This document shows, piece by piece, positions 46,445-58,506 of a stretch of 64,000 nt of DNA; position 1 is the first letter of the stretch, and each line of letters starts with the position of its first letter. The notes beneath the pieces are model-generated. The model was not told the DNA's origin. It saw only the letters and a program-made list of their open reading frames with translations, and did no database searches. The DNA is taken from contig CM073199.1 of assembly GCA_037042915.1 (NCBI GenBank), forward strand, positions 2,976,001-3,040,000. The letters run 5' to 3'. Position numbers and translations under genes: made by a program. Origin of the DNA: Auricularia sp. M13 (Eukaryota; Basidiomycota; Agaricomycetes; Auriculariales; Auriculariaceae).

Positions 46445-46963
46445 GCGCGCGCGGCGGTGGAGTCGGTGCTCGTCCGAATCGCGAGCCGAAGTTTTCGAGC
46501 TCGCAGGAATTTTCCGCGCGCGCTGACACTTCGTGAGCGGCATATTGGGCATGTGGGCATGGCCTGGCTTACGTTGATGAGCCGGGATTTTGCGCGGTGG
46601 TGGCGATCGCGAGATTTGGGTCGGCGGGGCCATCCAAGGTCGCCAAAGTCGAACCGCGTGTTGCCCGCGCAGTTGAACGGCGCGCGTTGAGTCGAGTGAA
46701 CCCTATGATCGTCCCACGCCCATTTATAGCGGCTCCTGGGCCCCTATCGCAAGCGCGCGACACACGGGATAATGACCTAACCACAACAAGTCGTCAGCAA
46801 ACGAGCAAAGCGAATTGAGTAAATTGGCGCATACCTATCGAAAGCCTGCATCGAGGAGATCCTAACGCGAACTCCGTGAGCGAATTGGATTTTTCTGCGG
46901 GCTCTACAACAAATTCGGTCAGAAAGAACTTTTAGATAAAAGTTATCAGATTAAGATGGGAAA

Positions 46964-47699
46964 GGTACGCACTTGAAGCCCCAACTCGCGCGCACACGCT
47001 GATATAAATTTCGTAGGATATAATTAACGGGTTCGGCGGCGAGAAGAGATTACTGTCCGGCCTTCACCGGCCAGCGCGCAGAGTTTCTTCGCGGTCGCGG
47101 ACTCGGGCCTACTGCTTCAAACAAGTCGAAGGGGTCGGAGGTGTACGGGCCGAGGTCCAGCGCGGTGCCTGGGTCAAGAAAAGGTCAGCTTCACGTTGCA
47201 ATCGAGCCAGGCTAACGAATTGCGACTTATCCAGATTGTTTTCAAATTTCAAATTTAAGGGTACGTACCGAAAGCCCTAACTCGCGCGCACACGCTGATA
47301 TAATTTGCATAGGATATAATTAACGGGTTCGGTGGCGAGAAGAGAATCCTGTCCGGCCTTCACCGGCCAGCGCGCAGAGGTTCTTCGCGGCCGGGGACTC
47401 GGGCCTGCACCCTCAAACGAGCGGACAAGGTCGGGGCCATAAGACTCGAGCTCTAGCGCGGCGCCTGTGGCAAACAAAGGTCAGCTTCATGTTGCAGTCG
47501 CGCAATGCTAACGAGTCGCGACTTGTACAGATTGTTTTCATATTTCAAATACAAAGGTACGTACGTGTAGCCCTCATTGGTGCGCACGCGCTCATATAAT
47601 TTGTAGCGCATATAATTGAGGCGTTCGAGGGCGGGGAAGGAGTCTTGAGCGGCCGTCGCCGGCCAGCGCGCAGAGCTTGGGTCGTGGCCGCGGACTCGT
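46964..47699. repeat. 296-nt tandem repeat with intron-like signals (spacer B)
   Basis: Copy of 33725-34460, with units starting at 46964, 47260 and 47556. One substitution is visible in the second unit (gtaccgaaagccc vs gtaccgtaagccc). Confidence 0.7.
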
Positions 47700-47993
47700 T
47701 CCATCGAGGATGGAACGACTTGGGGTGGTCGAGGATGTCATGCTCGAGGTGTAGCGCCGCGGTCTGTGCGGATAAAGCTCGGGATGTCGTTAGTGTAGAG
47801 CAGCTGCAAGTCGGCGCGCGCGGGCTCGGGGCGGTAGCGCCGGGCTCGCGGGCGGAGACGGAGGCGGCGCTGGTCCCGCGGAGCGCGCGAGTTAGCGCGC
47901 GACGACGACGCGGCTGTGGGGCGAGAAGGAGGAGAGGGAGAGGTAAAGTGGCCAACCCCTATTCTGACTCCGGCCCGGGAATGCTGACTCGCG
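47700..47993. other. Junction DNA upstream of GATA copy C
   Basis: Same sequence as 34461-34754, showing that copies B and C share the exon-1 breakpoint. Confidence 0.5.
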
Positions 47994-49141
47994 CCTTTGT
48001 CGCGTTCCAGTCGATGGCCGACGCCGACGCGCTGACCAAGACGTGGAAGGCGTGCACCAAGGTCGCCCAGCACCTCGAGCAGGGCGCCCGGCTCGACAAC
48101 CTGTCCTGGCGGCTCTGGCACCTGCACAACCTCATCGTCGAGGTCGACAACGCCAAGTCCAGCGCGACTTCAAGAAGCTTTCCAAGAACATGGGCGACAA
48201 GCTGGACCGCGAGAAGGGCCGGTACGTATACATTCTGCCCTCGTCGCCCAGTCATCCAGTTCTGACCTCGACGTCCGCAGGAGCATCGAGGAACTGCACG
48301 CGCCCGGCTTCAAGTCCACGCCCGCCCAGGAGAAGCTCCGCCAGCGCGCAGAGGAAAAGGAGCGCGCGCGAGGTCGTCAGCAACGCCACCGTCCCGCCAA
48401 ACGCCCATTACAACTACACTTTTTCTGTCGATCCCGCTGCGGCCCAGCACACTGAGCGCAGGCCCAGCTTCGGCACCAAGTCCCACAACAAGTCCGCGCT
48501 CAGGATGACGTCCGCGCACAAGGCGGCGACGACGGTCCGCTTCCCCGCCGTCTTTGGCCATTCGAGCTTCGAGCTCCAGGCGCTGCTTTATTCGTCCATG
48601 ACCCACTCCACCGCCACCGCCCGGACGTACGGCGAGGGCGCGCAGACGACCGCCGACGAGCGCGCGGCCCGAGTTCAGCGTTGACAGGCCGATGTTCAAT
48701 CTCGCGCTCGACGACCTGCTCGCCGACGGTCACCCTCTCGCCGCCGCGGGCCACAACGCCAAGCTCGACTCCGACTCCACGCTCGTCGACGACCACGCCA
48801 TGTCCTACGCCGACAGCGCCAGCCAGGTCAGCGTCTCCGGCTCTGGCGGCACCCCGCCCACTGCCAGCACCGAGACGCACTTGGACTCTGCGCCGTTCGC
48901 GTTCTATAGCTCCCTGCCAGCGGCCACGCCCCAGCCTTCTCACCACCCAACGCCGGCGCTCCGTGTTCTCCAATGGCCACGGCCCACACCGGCTTCTCCT
49001 TCGGCTCCCCGCACGCATCTGGCCTCGGCCTGCAGATGAACGACGTCGACTGGGCGAGCCCGCTCAACCTCAACGTCTCCTACATGGACCCGCAGTCGCT
49101 GGAGCCCGCCGCCCAGGTACGAGAATTTGAGTTTGCTGTTA

Positions 49142-49234
49142 CAGCCGTTTGCATGAAAAAACCGGAATCGCTTTTCTCTTGAAAACGGCCCCACAGGGTT
49201 TGTAGCGATTCCGGTTTTTTCATGCAAACGGCTG
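49142..49234. mobile_element. Collapsed MITE in GATA copy C (93 bp)
   Basis: Same as 35903-35995: perfect 31-bp inverted repeats, TA on both sides. Confidence 0.75.
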
Positions 49235-50095
49235 TAGAGAGGTGGCACGGCAACTGACGCGCGCGAAACGCTCCTGTGTAGCCCGACACCGCCATGGAGC
49301 TGTTCCACGACGAGCCCCAGCACGAACTAGACAACACCAGCAACAACAACGACGACGCGGCGGAGCGCAGCCCGTCGCCGCTCGTCGCGCCCATGCCCAG
49401 CCCGGAGATCCCGCTCGCGCATGTCAAGGCCGAGTCGCTCAAGGACGGCTCGACGTCGCCGTACGCCTACAACAACAGCAGCGGGAGTGGCAACGAGTAC
49501 AATGCGTCCGCGGAGCCGTCGCCGCCGCCTCCACCGCCGCCGCCGCCGATGCCGGCCGCGCGCCCCATCGCCGGGCGCAGCACGAACAACAGCGCGAGCA
49601 CGTCGATGCCGCCGCCGGCCGCGCCGACGGGCGCGCGCCGCCAGCGCAGCGAGGACGATAGCGGTTACGAGGACAATGTGGGTGGGATGCGCACGCCCAG
49701 CGCGACGGCGACGCCGCGCAACCCCGACGGCAAGACGGAGTGCTCGAACTGCGGCGCGACGCACACGCCGCTGTGGCGCCGCGGGCTTAACGACGAGCTC
49801 AACTGTAACGCGTGCGGGCTCTACTGCAAGCTGGTCAGTCCCTCCCGCCGCCGTGGTCTTCTTTGCTTTCCGGCCCTGACGCTGACGCTTCGTGTGATAC
49901 CTTATAGCACAAGCGCCCGCGGCCGAAGAATTTCCGTAACGGCCAGGACGGCGCGCGCGCGGGCGCCCGTGCGGGCGCTGGTTTCGTTGATGGCGGCGAC
50001 GGCGGCCCTGCGGAGCCCGTCAGCTGCTATAACTGCCATACGACGACTACGCCGCTGTGGCGCAAGGACGAGGAGGGCCGGACGGTGTGCAACGC

Positions 50096-51230
50096 GTGAG
50101 TCTCTTTTCATCCCTCTTCCGTCCATCCTTCTTCCGTGCACCTCCGGCTGTCCCGTCATCATTGTGATGATGGGACTTGGGTTGCAAACCGTACCCGTGC
50201 TGCAGACCATGTACGGACGCGGGTGCCGTAGCGTGGTCGTTGCATTCCCAGGCTGCGACGCGCTCTCTACGGGTCCAGCGCCCCCGTACCCGCGGTGACG
50301 TGAGCTGTACGGCTCTCTGCCCAGGCTGCGAAACGTCTTGAATCGCCGCGGCGCAGATAAGGCCATTGCGGTCTTTTAGGCGCCGTAACACCGTGACGGT
50401 CGTTTCAAAGCCGAATTTTATGGGTGCAACGCCGTACTGTCCACACTCTGAGAGCTGGACGTACCCGAGGTGTACGGCTGCCCGCCCTGGCTGCGAGGCG
50501 CTTGAACTGCCGCCATGGCGCGGACAAGGCGCTCGGGCACCTTGATACCGCAACGGCCGTGAAACGGGTCGTTTCAAGGCCGTATCTTACGGTCCAGCGA
50601 GTCAACGCTCCGAGTACGGCCGTGGCACTGCGGGTGCGGCTTGCAGCCACACTGTCCCTCTTCCCGTCCCCCATCTCCAACTCGTTTTTCCATCCCCCAT
50701 GTTTTACGCCCATGTTTTACGGTTCCTGCGCCCGTGTCTTCTACGCTCTCAGAGCTGGACGTATCTACGCTGGCGTGAGCTGTACGGCTCTCCGCTCAGG
50801 CTGCGGGGCACTTGAACCGCCTCGGCGCGGGCAAGGCGCGTAGGCGCCGTATTACCGGCCCTTTAAGGCCGTATTTTACTGGCTCAGCACCGTAACGTCC
50901 TCGCTCTGAGAGCTGGACGTAGCCGCGGTGATGGGAGCTGTACGACTGCCTGCCCAGGCTGCGAGTGGCTTGAGCCGCTGCGGCGCGGGCAAGGCTAATT
51001 ACGGCCGTATTTTGGGAGTCCCGAGCCCGTGCCGTCCACGCTCTCAGGGCTTAACGTACCCGCGGTGACGCGAGCTGTACCCGTGGCAATTGCGGGTACG
51101 CGTTGCAACCCAACCAGTCCTCTTCCATCCCCCATCTCCGTCCGACCCGTGCTTCCATCCTCCCACTTCCGGCCAACCGTGCCGGCCGACGTCGGAGCGG
51201 CTGCTGACCCTTACTTTGCTTTGCTTGCAG
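50096..51230 (+). repeat. Expanded last intron of GATA copy C
   Basis: Same 1,135-nt intron and decayed repeats as 36857-37991. Confidence 0.7.
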
Positions 51231-52163
51231 ATGCGGACTGTACTCGAAGCTGCACGGCTCGTCGCGGCCCATGTCGATGAAGAGCGAGTCGATTCGTAAG
51301 CGCGCGCGCCACGAGGGCGGCGCAGCGGCGACGCGGCGCTCGTCGGTGTCTTCGCGCCACCACCACGCGACGAACCCCGCGCGACGGCGGCGCTCGCCTA
51401 CGCCGCCCGCGCAGCTGCCCGCCCGCAGCAGCAGGTGCAGCCGATGAGCCCGCCGGTGATGCAGGTGCAGGCGCACGACGTCGCAGAGACGTACAACGGC
51501 GTGCTCGACGCGAACGGGCGCATTAACCTCGGCGACCTCGACCCGCTCGAGGACGGCCTCGCGAGCCTCGGCATGAGCTTCGGGCCTGTTACTTACGAGC
51601 AGCACGTCACGTCCTCCGGCTCGAGCCAGCGGTACGACGTCCCGAACTACAACGCGGTCGAGAACCAGCAGGCGGCCGTGAGCCACCAGCAGCAACAGCA
51701 GCAGTTGAGCGACGAGCAGTACGCGCAGATGCTCTCGCAGGAGGTCGCGCAGAGCGCGTGGGCGCAGCCTCAGGCCGGCCCGTCGCAGCAGCAGCAGCAG
51801 CAGCCGGAGGAGGCGCCGACGTTCGTGACGACCGTCAACTCGCCGCAGTCCAACAAGCGGCGACGGCTGAGCATGGACACCGCGTCGCAGCTGAGCTTCG
51901 CCGCGTGGGCAGGCGCAGGCGTGCCACTGCCCGACGGCTATCTGTACGGCCATGGCTACCACCCGCCGCTCAACTCGGCGGGCGGCGCGGTGCCCGAGAG
52001 CCCGGTCATGCACCCGCCGCTGAACTTGCCTGGCGGTGCCCTTCAGCAGCAGCACGAGCAGCACGACCAGATGGACGGCCTCGACGGCCAGATGGACCAG
52101 ATCGTCGACATGAACGCGTTCTGGGCCGACGAGGGCAGCAGCCTGTGGTGCAGCAGGGCGTAA

Positions 52164-53431
52164 TCGGCTTGCAGCCTGCCCTTTCCCTCTCGTATCTTTG
52201 GTCTCGTCTACATCGCCGACTTTTATCTCGCCCGCGTCTCATCTTCGCATCTGTCGCGCTTCAAGTTATCAATTCGTGCTATCCTCGTCTTAACTGGGTC
52301 TTATTCTGGGTGTGTGGTGGTGGTGGTCGTTCTGCTTCTGCTTTCGCCGTTTGTTGTTGGCTCGTTCCCGCCTCTCGAACTTCGCTTTCCGGCGCGCGGC
52401 GCTGTTTTCTCCCCCGCCTCGACTTGCTGCATCTCTCGATCCGTGTCTCCGCCATCGCCTCTATCGTACCGCACCGCTCTTGCTCTGGTCCGCTCGCCTC
52501 TACGACCTGTCACGAAGCAACCTCGGTTCTCGCTCACCGCATGCGGCCGTATTGCGCCGCCATACCATACACTCCCCGCGTTGCCAATCCGCGCACGCGC
52601 GCCCTCGCCTCCGACCCGCTTTCACCCTCGCCTCCGATCCGCATTCACCCTCGCCTTGACACCGCCCGGAGGACATTCGAGTCCCCCCCGCCGATACTCG
52701 GGCAGCCGCACACAGCGGCTGTTCCCTTACGACGTTTCTCATCTCCTCTCTCGTCTCATCTTCTCGCTCTCGAAACGCCAATAAACCGTGATCTTTCCCG
52801 CCGCCTGTACCCGTAGCGATGTAGACCATCATCTCTCCGCCATATCTCTTTCCCCAGATACTTGCCCAATACCGCTCTCCCGCCCCACCCGGTACGCCCC
52901 GCTGCGTCCCTCGCATAGAGGGGCACAGGGAGGGCGCGCCGGGTCTGCATTGCTGACTCTGCCCTATTTTTTCTCTTTTTTTTGTTTGCTTGCTACTGTC
53001 TCGTCTCGAAGGAATGAATGAAGAAGATGCGCAGTGCGCCGCGTCTCGTTTCTCGCTGTATACATGCCATGTGTCCGATCGCAAGTGTTGAACTTCAAGC
53101 TGCTCGGCGCAATCTCGCTACCGTGTTTGTCGGGATCCTCAGGAATCGACCTCAATCGTGCTCGCCGCCGCCGCGGAGTGCAGTTTACGTCCGCGCAGGA
53201 CGCTCTCAGAGTTAGTCCGCGGCTCCCCCGTATCGCACCGCAGCCCCCGTCATTGTGTTTGGGCTGCGACACGACCCTTGGGCGTGCACGAACGGGTCCC
53301 AGTTGCAGCAGGGCGCGAGCAGCTGCAGCCAGCCGGATCTTGCGCGAAGCTCGCACACGTTGCAGCGCGCCTGCCTATCCGGGCCCGACCCTGAGCAGTT
53401 CCTGCGTTCCTGGATTTCCCGGCCAACGTGG
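52164..53431 (+). other. 3' flank of GATA copy C, most diverged flank
   Basis: Contains two adjacent 23-nt units (52608-52630 and 52631-52653) where A and B each have one. It also differs from A and B at several places after them (e.g. tcccccccgccgatactcggg; a triplicated gccgcc near 53166). Homology to A and B ends at aacgtggg, which here is preceded by an 18-nt segment absent from A and B. This is probably the ancestral downstream flank of the locus. Confidence 0.65.
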
Positions 53432-55127
53432 GTCGTGGTGGGGGATTGCGCGATGCCTCGCTCGGCCGCTCCGACGCCCCGAGCCTCGCAGAGACCCCGG
53501 GAAGCGCACGTGGCCGCTTCATATGCGCTGCGGCCAGGGCTAGATCGTGCTGGTCGTACTCCTGCTTGCAGCGATAAGATTGCCGCCAAAGTTGATCACG
53601 CTGGGGCCGTGTGGGGAAAGGGGCTCCGTGGGCATGCGTGCTCCCAGTCCTGCATTTCCTTCACAGTTGGTATGGCAGAGACGAGGTAACTATCGCTATT
53701 GGAAGCTCTGAAGCGTGCACAGCACACAATCGCGGGTTTCCGGCGGATATATGTGGCTGCCGTAAGGAAGAGATTCCTCGCGCCGAAGACCGCCCCATAT
53801 TCGAAGGGTGGTGCACCGTAACCATAACCGAAATTCTGAGAATACGTTCACGTTCGGTGCGGCTCTCAACCTCTTCTTGGCGCGAATAGTCGAAATTGGA
53901 TGCCGGAGTCGGTGGAAAAGACTCGGAGGCGGGAACAATGAGGGCGCGTTGAGGCATCTTGCAGCAGCTGTGCGAAGCCTATGAAACGGTGCGCGTTGAG
54001 GACATGAGGCACGAAACGCTGGCGGTGCCCGCGGTGGAATTTCGCAGCTGCTTCTGAGGCTCAGTAAGTCCCAGACCGTTCTAGTTGCAGTGATGTCGCG
54101 ATGCGTCCTTCGCATATGCTGCTACGCGGGTTTCCAACAGAATGGTGGGAACGTCGCAAATATTGAGCCAAGCCGTCCTGGATATTCTTTGGACCGAATT
54201 GCGACGGAACCGTGAGACGCTGTCTCGTCCAGTCACAGGTAACCCGTCGAACACGTATATAGGGAAAACAGATATGCAATCTGTTTTATCATCTACATAG
54301 TTCACGAGCCAGGGAAGGATCCCAGCCGTTGTGTAGATCTCCGAGTAGGTTACGACGAACTCAGGACAAATTCCACGATGAAATTCTGCCCTCAACTGCA
54401 AGCTTGGGATTCCTATCTATCATCCAGTATCATATAGACACGCGCTCTACTTCTCAGTATGGATATATGCCATCGCAGTCGCAGGTTGTGCTCGCGGCAT
54501 GTGGTGCTGGCACATGATTTGCCAGAGTCACGGCGGCCCGCTCCGTGAACAGCCACCGCGCCGAACTCCCGAGTTTAGCGTGCGGATCTGACATAAGCTG
54601 CCAAATGACGTCAAGTTATTTTTCATCGCCGTGCCTCAGGCCTTAGGACCGATCTCTTAACTTGCAAAGTCTGCCTATCGGTACCTAGTCCCTGATCTCA
54701 GAGAATCATCCTGAGCGATGCAAATTGAACGCCAAGAAGTGGGATGCTTGCCTGAAGGCAAGGAACGGTGATTAAGGAAATGGCTTGAGTCCTGCAGACA
54801 GAGTGCGAGGAACCCAAGACCTTCTATTGTGGCATTACATAGCACAGGCTCTGGTCTGGTACAACCCCCACTCTGGCTACGTGATATTTCAACGGATGGT
54901 GTCACCGAGCACTCCGCCGCAGCCACAACGCACCAGTGCTCGCAGCGAACGATTTTATGAGCAATGCGAATTCCTCGTATGTGCAGGCAAGAGCCTGTCG
55001 GCGCGGTCGGCGCGACATTGCAGGCCCACGCTGCATACTACGGGTTGCAGCGGGAAACCGTTTTGTTTTCAACTTCAATGACGCGCTGCACCATGAGCAA
55101 AATTCTGGCCATTGAGTCGATACATTA
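53432..55127. other. Unique intergenic DNA between the GATA array and the Atg22-like gene
   Basis: 1.7 kb with a lower GC content than the array. No gene supported; short overlapping minus-strand frames near 53696-54400 lack splice support or recognisable motifs. The right part is the 3' side of the Atg22-like gene. Confidence 0.5.
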
Positions 55128-58077
55128 TCAAGAAGATGCAGGCAATTCTTCTTTCGCCTTCCCCACTCCTTCTTCACTTGCAGCTTCCTGCGTGTACTGA
55201 TATTTCGGCCCCCCGCGCTCTTCGATTCCCGAATCTGTCGCGCGCCTTGCCAAGGCAAACGCAACAGCGTCGCGCCGCCCTTTGCTGACGTCGACGCCGA
55301 ACCAGATAACGAGTGATGCGGCAGCGCAGAGCGCGAACAGGAATGCTATGCGATATTCCGTTTAGCCTTCGTAATTCCTGCAAACGCATTCAGGGAGACG
55401 GCGAACTCACGGAAACCCATCCAGTTATTGCCAGACTTATCGATAATGGCCTGAATCACGTTTGGCCCTATCATGCTGGAGGCGCGGTTGCTCAGCCCAA
55501 ACAGTCCAAAGAACTGCAAGGCGTCAGCACCCTGCAGGACGTTGGTCGCGAAGCCAAGGTACGGACCATGTTGTCGAAGCCAGGTGGCGTTAGCTCTGCC
55601 ATCATCGCTATCGTCGGGAAACCGGTAAAATGAGCACTGGTGGCTATCATCGGATACAACGGTTCAGGACACACTTTGGCTGAAGGAGTAATACGGCGCT
55701 TGGAATATTCCAAAGAAGACGTTGTAAAGCCTGCCGCGAAACGGATCAGCGGGCTATTCGTAACGAGGGCATTCGGTATGCGAACCAGAATTCCCAGGTG
55801 TGGTGGAATCCTGGTCGTACAAGTCACACCTACGGAAATCCAATAATTATGCCAGTACGCACCGATCTTGGTCGTCCAGAGACCAATCATTCCCCTGATA
55901 GCGACGGTTAAGAGACATCCTTCACGGCGAGAAGAACGGGACTGACCACAACGGAATGATGACAGTCGCAACATTCGTGACAGCAAACTAACACAAATCA
56001 GTAGGTTTACGTTTGGCGCTACAACCTGGGGACAACTGACCATGGTTTTCGTATTGAGTTTGTACCGCCTCTGGATCAGCCAGAATCCGTACGTGCTGAC
56101 CGAGCTGAATCAGGATACTATCTGCCTTCGTCAAGTGTTTACTCACGCGCATGTGCTGGTGACCGCTTGCGCAATACCGTAGTACGTGTTTGTGAGGAAC
56201 GAGAAGTGGACCTTCTCATTTTGAACTGTAGATATCTTAGCTACACAACCACGTGAGCGGAAGGATGGGCAACGCACTAATGCTGACGAGCGTGCCAGTC
56301 GTGTTCAGGCCCTACGACACGGCACTTAAGACTTGTTTCGGGAACCAGGAGGCATGACTTACATCTGCGATTGGCATCAGTCAGGAAGGGAATGTGGCGC
56401 AGAGATGCGTACCTGCGAGCAGGAAGAACGCAAATAAGTACGCGAAGGTGTACGGGAGCTCTCTGTATTGGCGGAACGCGCTCCATATCTGAAGCACGAT
56501 GTGAGAATCCTTGATGAGGCAGGGCAAGTCCAATCACCTGTTTCCAGCCTATTGTGAAGTAACTTTCGCTCTTCGGAAGAGGCGGACCTGGGCGAGGTTG
56601 CTGGAAGATGACTGATAGTGCAAGGATCAGATCGCGAATTGTTGTTGTCGGCAGACTTACACCACCAAATTCCGCAAACGACCCAGTACGCGTTGGTCCT
56701 AGGAAAGAAATCGCTCAGAATGCGTAGGCGAGATCTGCCAAGATACATACAGGACAATCGCGTAGTTGTTAGCACGTGGATTATCCATGAGCGGCAACAA
56801 GACGCTTGGATCAGTTAGCAAGGCAGCTCCGGCCACTGCGATCGATGCTCACCTGAGGTTGATCAGGAGCACAAATAGGTAGCCGATATTGCTATGCGTC
56901 TGTGGGCGTCCAACGTCAAACGCGAATGCCTACCAGAAGATTGTACTTCACGTACAGTAGAGATATTGCTTATGCGATTTTTCTCAAGGCTTTCCTCCTG
57001 TTCGTAGACTGCCGCTGTGATATCGCCGTTCTCAAGCTTCCGGCGAAGTTCACGAGAGTGGGGCGTATTGCGAGCCAAACGCGGAAACAGAGCAGCGTAG
57101 AATACAAGCGTCGCGCCGTCTTGAATTTGCTGAGAACTAGGTGCATTGGAACGGCGGAGGACTTACAAGAGATGAACGAGACCATGTACAGGCCCATCGC
57201 AACGCGCCATAGGTTGGGGCCTCCAGAGACTCAGTAAACAATAACCAGGTATCTGAGAGGGCTGAGAGACGTACCAACAAGTGCGACACTAGCAAATTGG
57301 GCACCCCAGCAGATGATGGTGACTACCATGAGAAGCCACCGTCCAAAGTTTCCATAGTCAGCTGCAGAGCCGACGGTCGTGAAGATGAGAGTCATAAACT
57401 AAACATGTCAGTGATCTTCGATACTACAGGGGCCAAGTTGACACACCATGAAAGATAAACCGTTTGCGACGAGGACGACAGAGCTGACTTGCTTGGTGCC
57501 GCCCGCCCAGGGAAGAACGCACTGTCCAGACGCATCCGGTGCTGAACACGACGAGCCACGCCCCTTCACTGGGTCCCAACCTGGCGCGGAAGACACGCAT
57601 CAGCGCTTTCAAACGCGCCATTCGTTTCTCTGGCTCACCTGCGCCAAAAGCAAGCGACTGGAAGAGCGTCTGGCCGTAGCTCAGCGGTCCAACGCCATTG
57701 CTGTCAGGCGCACGAGTACCCGTTATCCCTCGGGATCAACACAATATAACAAAGCACTCACTCGCCATTGTAGTACAAGTAGTACGACCTAAGTGACCGT
57801 CAGGTCTCGCAACCGTGAGGCGAAGCAGCGTGCTCACCAGAGTTCGCGGCGCGTGACGATCTTGACGGCAGGAGGGAAACAACCATCAGACAGCTGCGGA
57901 ACGGTCGCGGGCAGCACTCACCGGGCCGTCGTGGTCGACGCTCACCAGGCCGACAGCGTCCGCGCGCACAACCTCTGCGACGGCCGCGTCCTTGGAGTCT
58001 TCGAGGGGCTCGGCCTGGACCGCGTTGGTCGCCGCGGGCGGGTGAAACACGTTCTCGACCGGCGCTGGGTGCGACAT
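55128..58077 (-). CDS. Atg22-like vacuolar MFS transporter (about 24 exons)
   Basis: Atg22-family proteins sit in the vacuole membrane and export amino acids released by autophagy. The start is ATG at 58077 (MSHPAPVENVF). In order along the minus strand: RRELWSYYLYYNGDNGVGP, SYGQTLFQSLAFGA, ASGQCVLPWAGGTKQVSS, GSAADYGNFGRWLLM, YGATLVFYAALFPRLARNTP, EESLEKNRISNIST, THSNIGYLFVLLINL, DNPRANNYAI, YWVVCGIWWFIFQQPRPG, GWKQIWSAFRQY, ADGLNTTGTLVSI, FLTNTYYGIAQAVTS, YKLNTKTM, GIFQAPYYSFSQTMMAELTP, FFGLFGLSNRASSMIGPNV, and GFPFLFALCAAASLVIWFGV. The end is GKAKEELPASS then stop at 55128. Introns are mostly 45-70 nt. One exon seems to be the 2 bases AT at 56363-56364. No frame break was found, so the gene looks functional. 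The family is assigned from remembered motifs. Confidence 0.88.
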
Positions 58078-58506
58078 TGAGGGGGACAATGGCAGCCGCG
58101 ATACGCGCGGGCTGGCGCTCGCTGCTGTATATATACCGCAGCACGCGGGCCATATCGGCACGACAGGAGATAGAAGCGCTCTCCCATGGAGCCGGGACGG
58201 GCGGCTTGCTTCTTGAAAGTTGACGCGCGGTTAGGAATCTATTATCTCCGCACTGGGACATTCAGGCCTCAGGTCTGGAATTGCAGACGATGTAACGGTC
58301 AGGTTGCGCGTTCGCGACGATCCCGAAAGCGGGAAGGACGGCGCAAGGCGGCATGGCAGACTTGGGACGATGAAGCTCTGCACTTGAAGGACATTCGCCG
58401 CAATCACTGCTCACTTGCAAAACGCCGTAAACGGCATGATTCACATATCCACCGCAGGTGGAAACCTGTGTGGCGGGCTGCCGCTCGCCGTAGGGAGCAT
58501 GCTGTT

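Larger units (their letters stand above)
47994..52163 (+). pseudogene. GATA copy C, pseudogene
   Basis: Carries all lesions of copy B (no exon 1, the same N-terminal indels, the 1,135-nt last intron at 50096-51230). In addition one C is missing near 51421 (cgcccgcag against cgccccgcag in B), which shifts the frame just after finger 2 and the basic tail. The internal ATG at 49294 could still give a protein with both fingers but without the native Gln-rich C-terminus. Confidence 0.85.
22365..53431 (+). repeat. Tandem segmental duplication: three GATA copies and two spacers
   Basis: Copies start at 22365 (A), 34755 (B) and 47994 (C), the first shared bases being cctttgtcgcgttcc. The B-to-C period is 13,239 nt. 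A-to-B is 12,390 nt, mostly because A lacks an intron insert of about 1.07 kb. Spacer A (26917-34754) and spacer B (40154-47993) differ, by eye, only at a handful of one- or two-base indels and substitutions. B and C are nearly identical through the GATA gene. C ends at aacgtggg (about 53431), where unique DNA begins. Confidence 0.95.

Noticed and set aside
57665-57740. tRNA-like sequence (gccgtagctcagcggt...)
   Set aside because: It has a D-arm-like start but no GGTTCGANTCC T-arm or matching acceptor stem. The stretch is explained as Atg22-like exon sequence (NGVGPLSYGQ) on the other strand.
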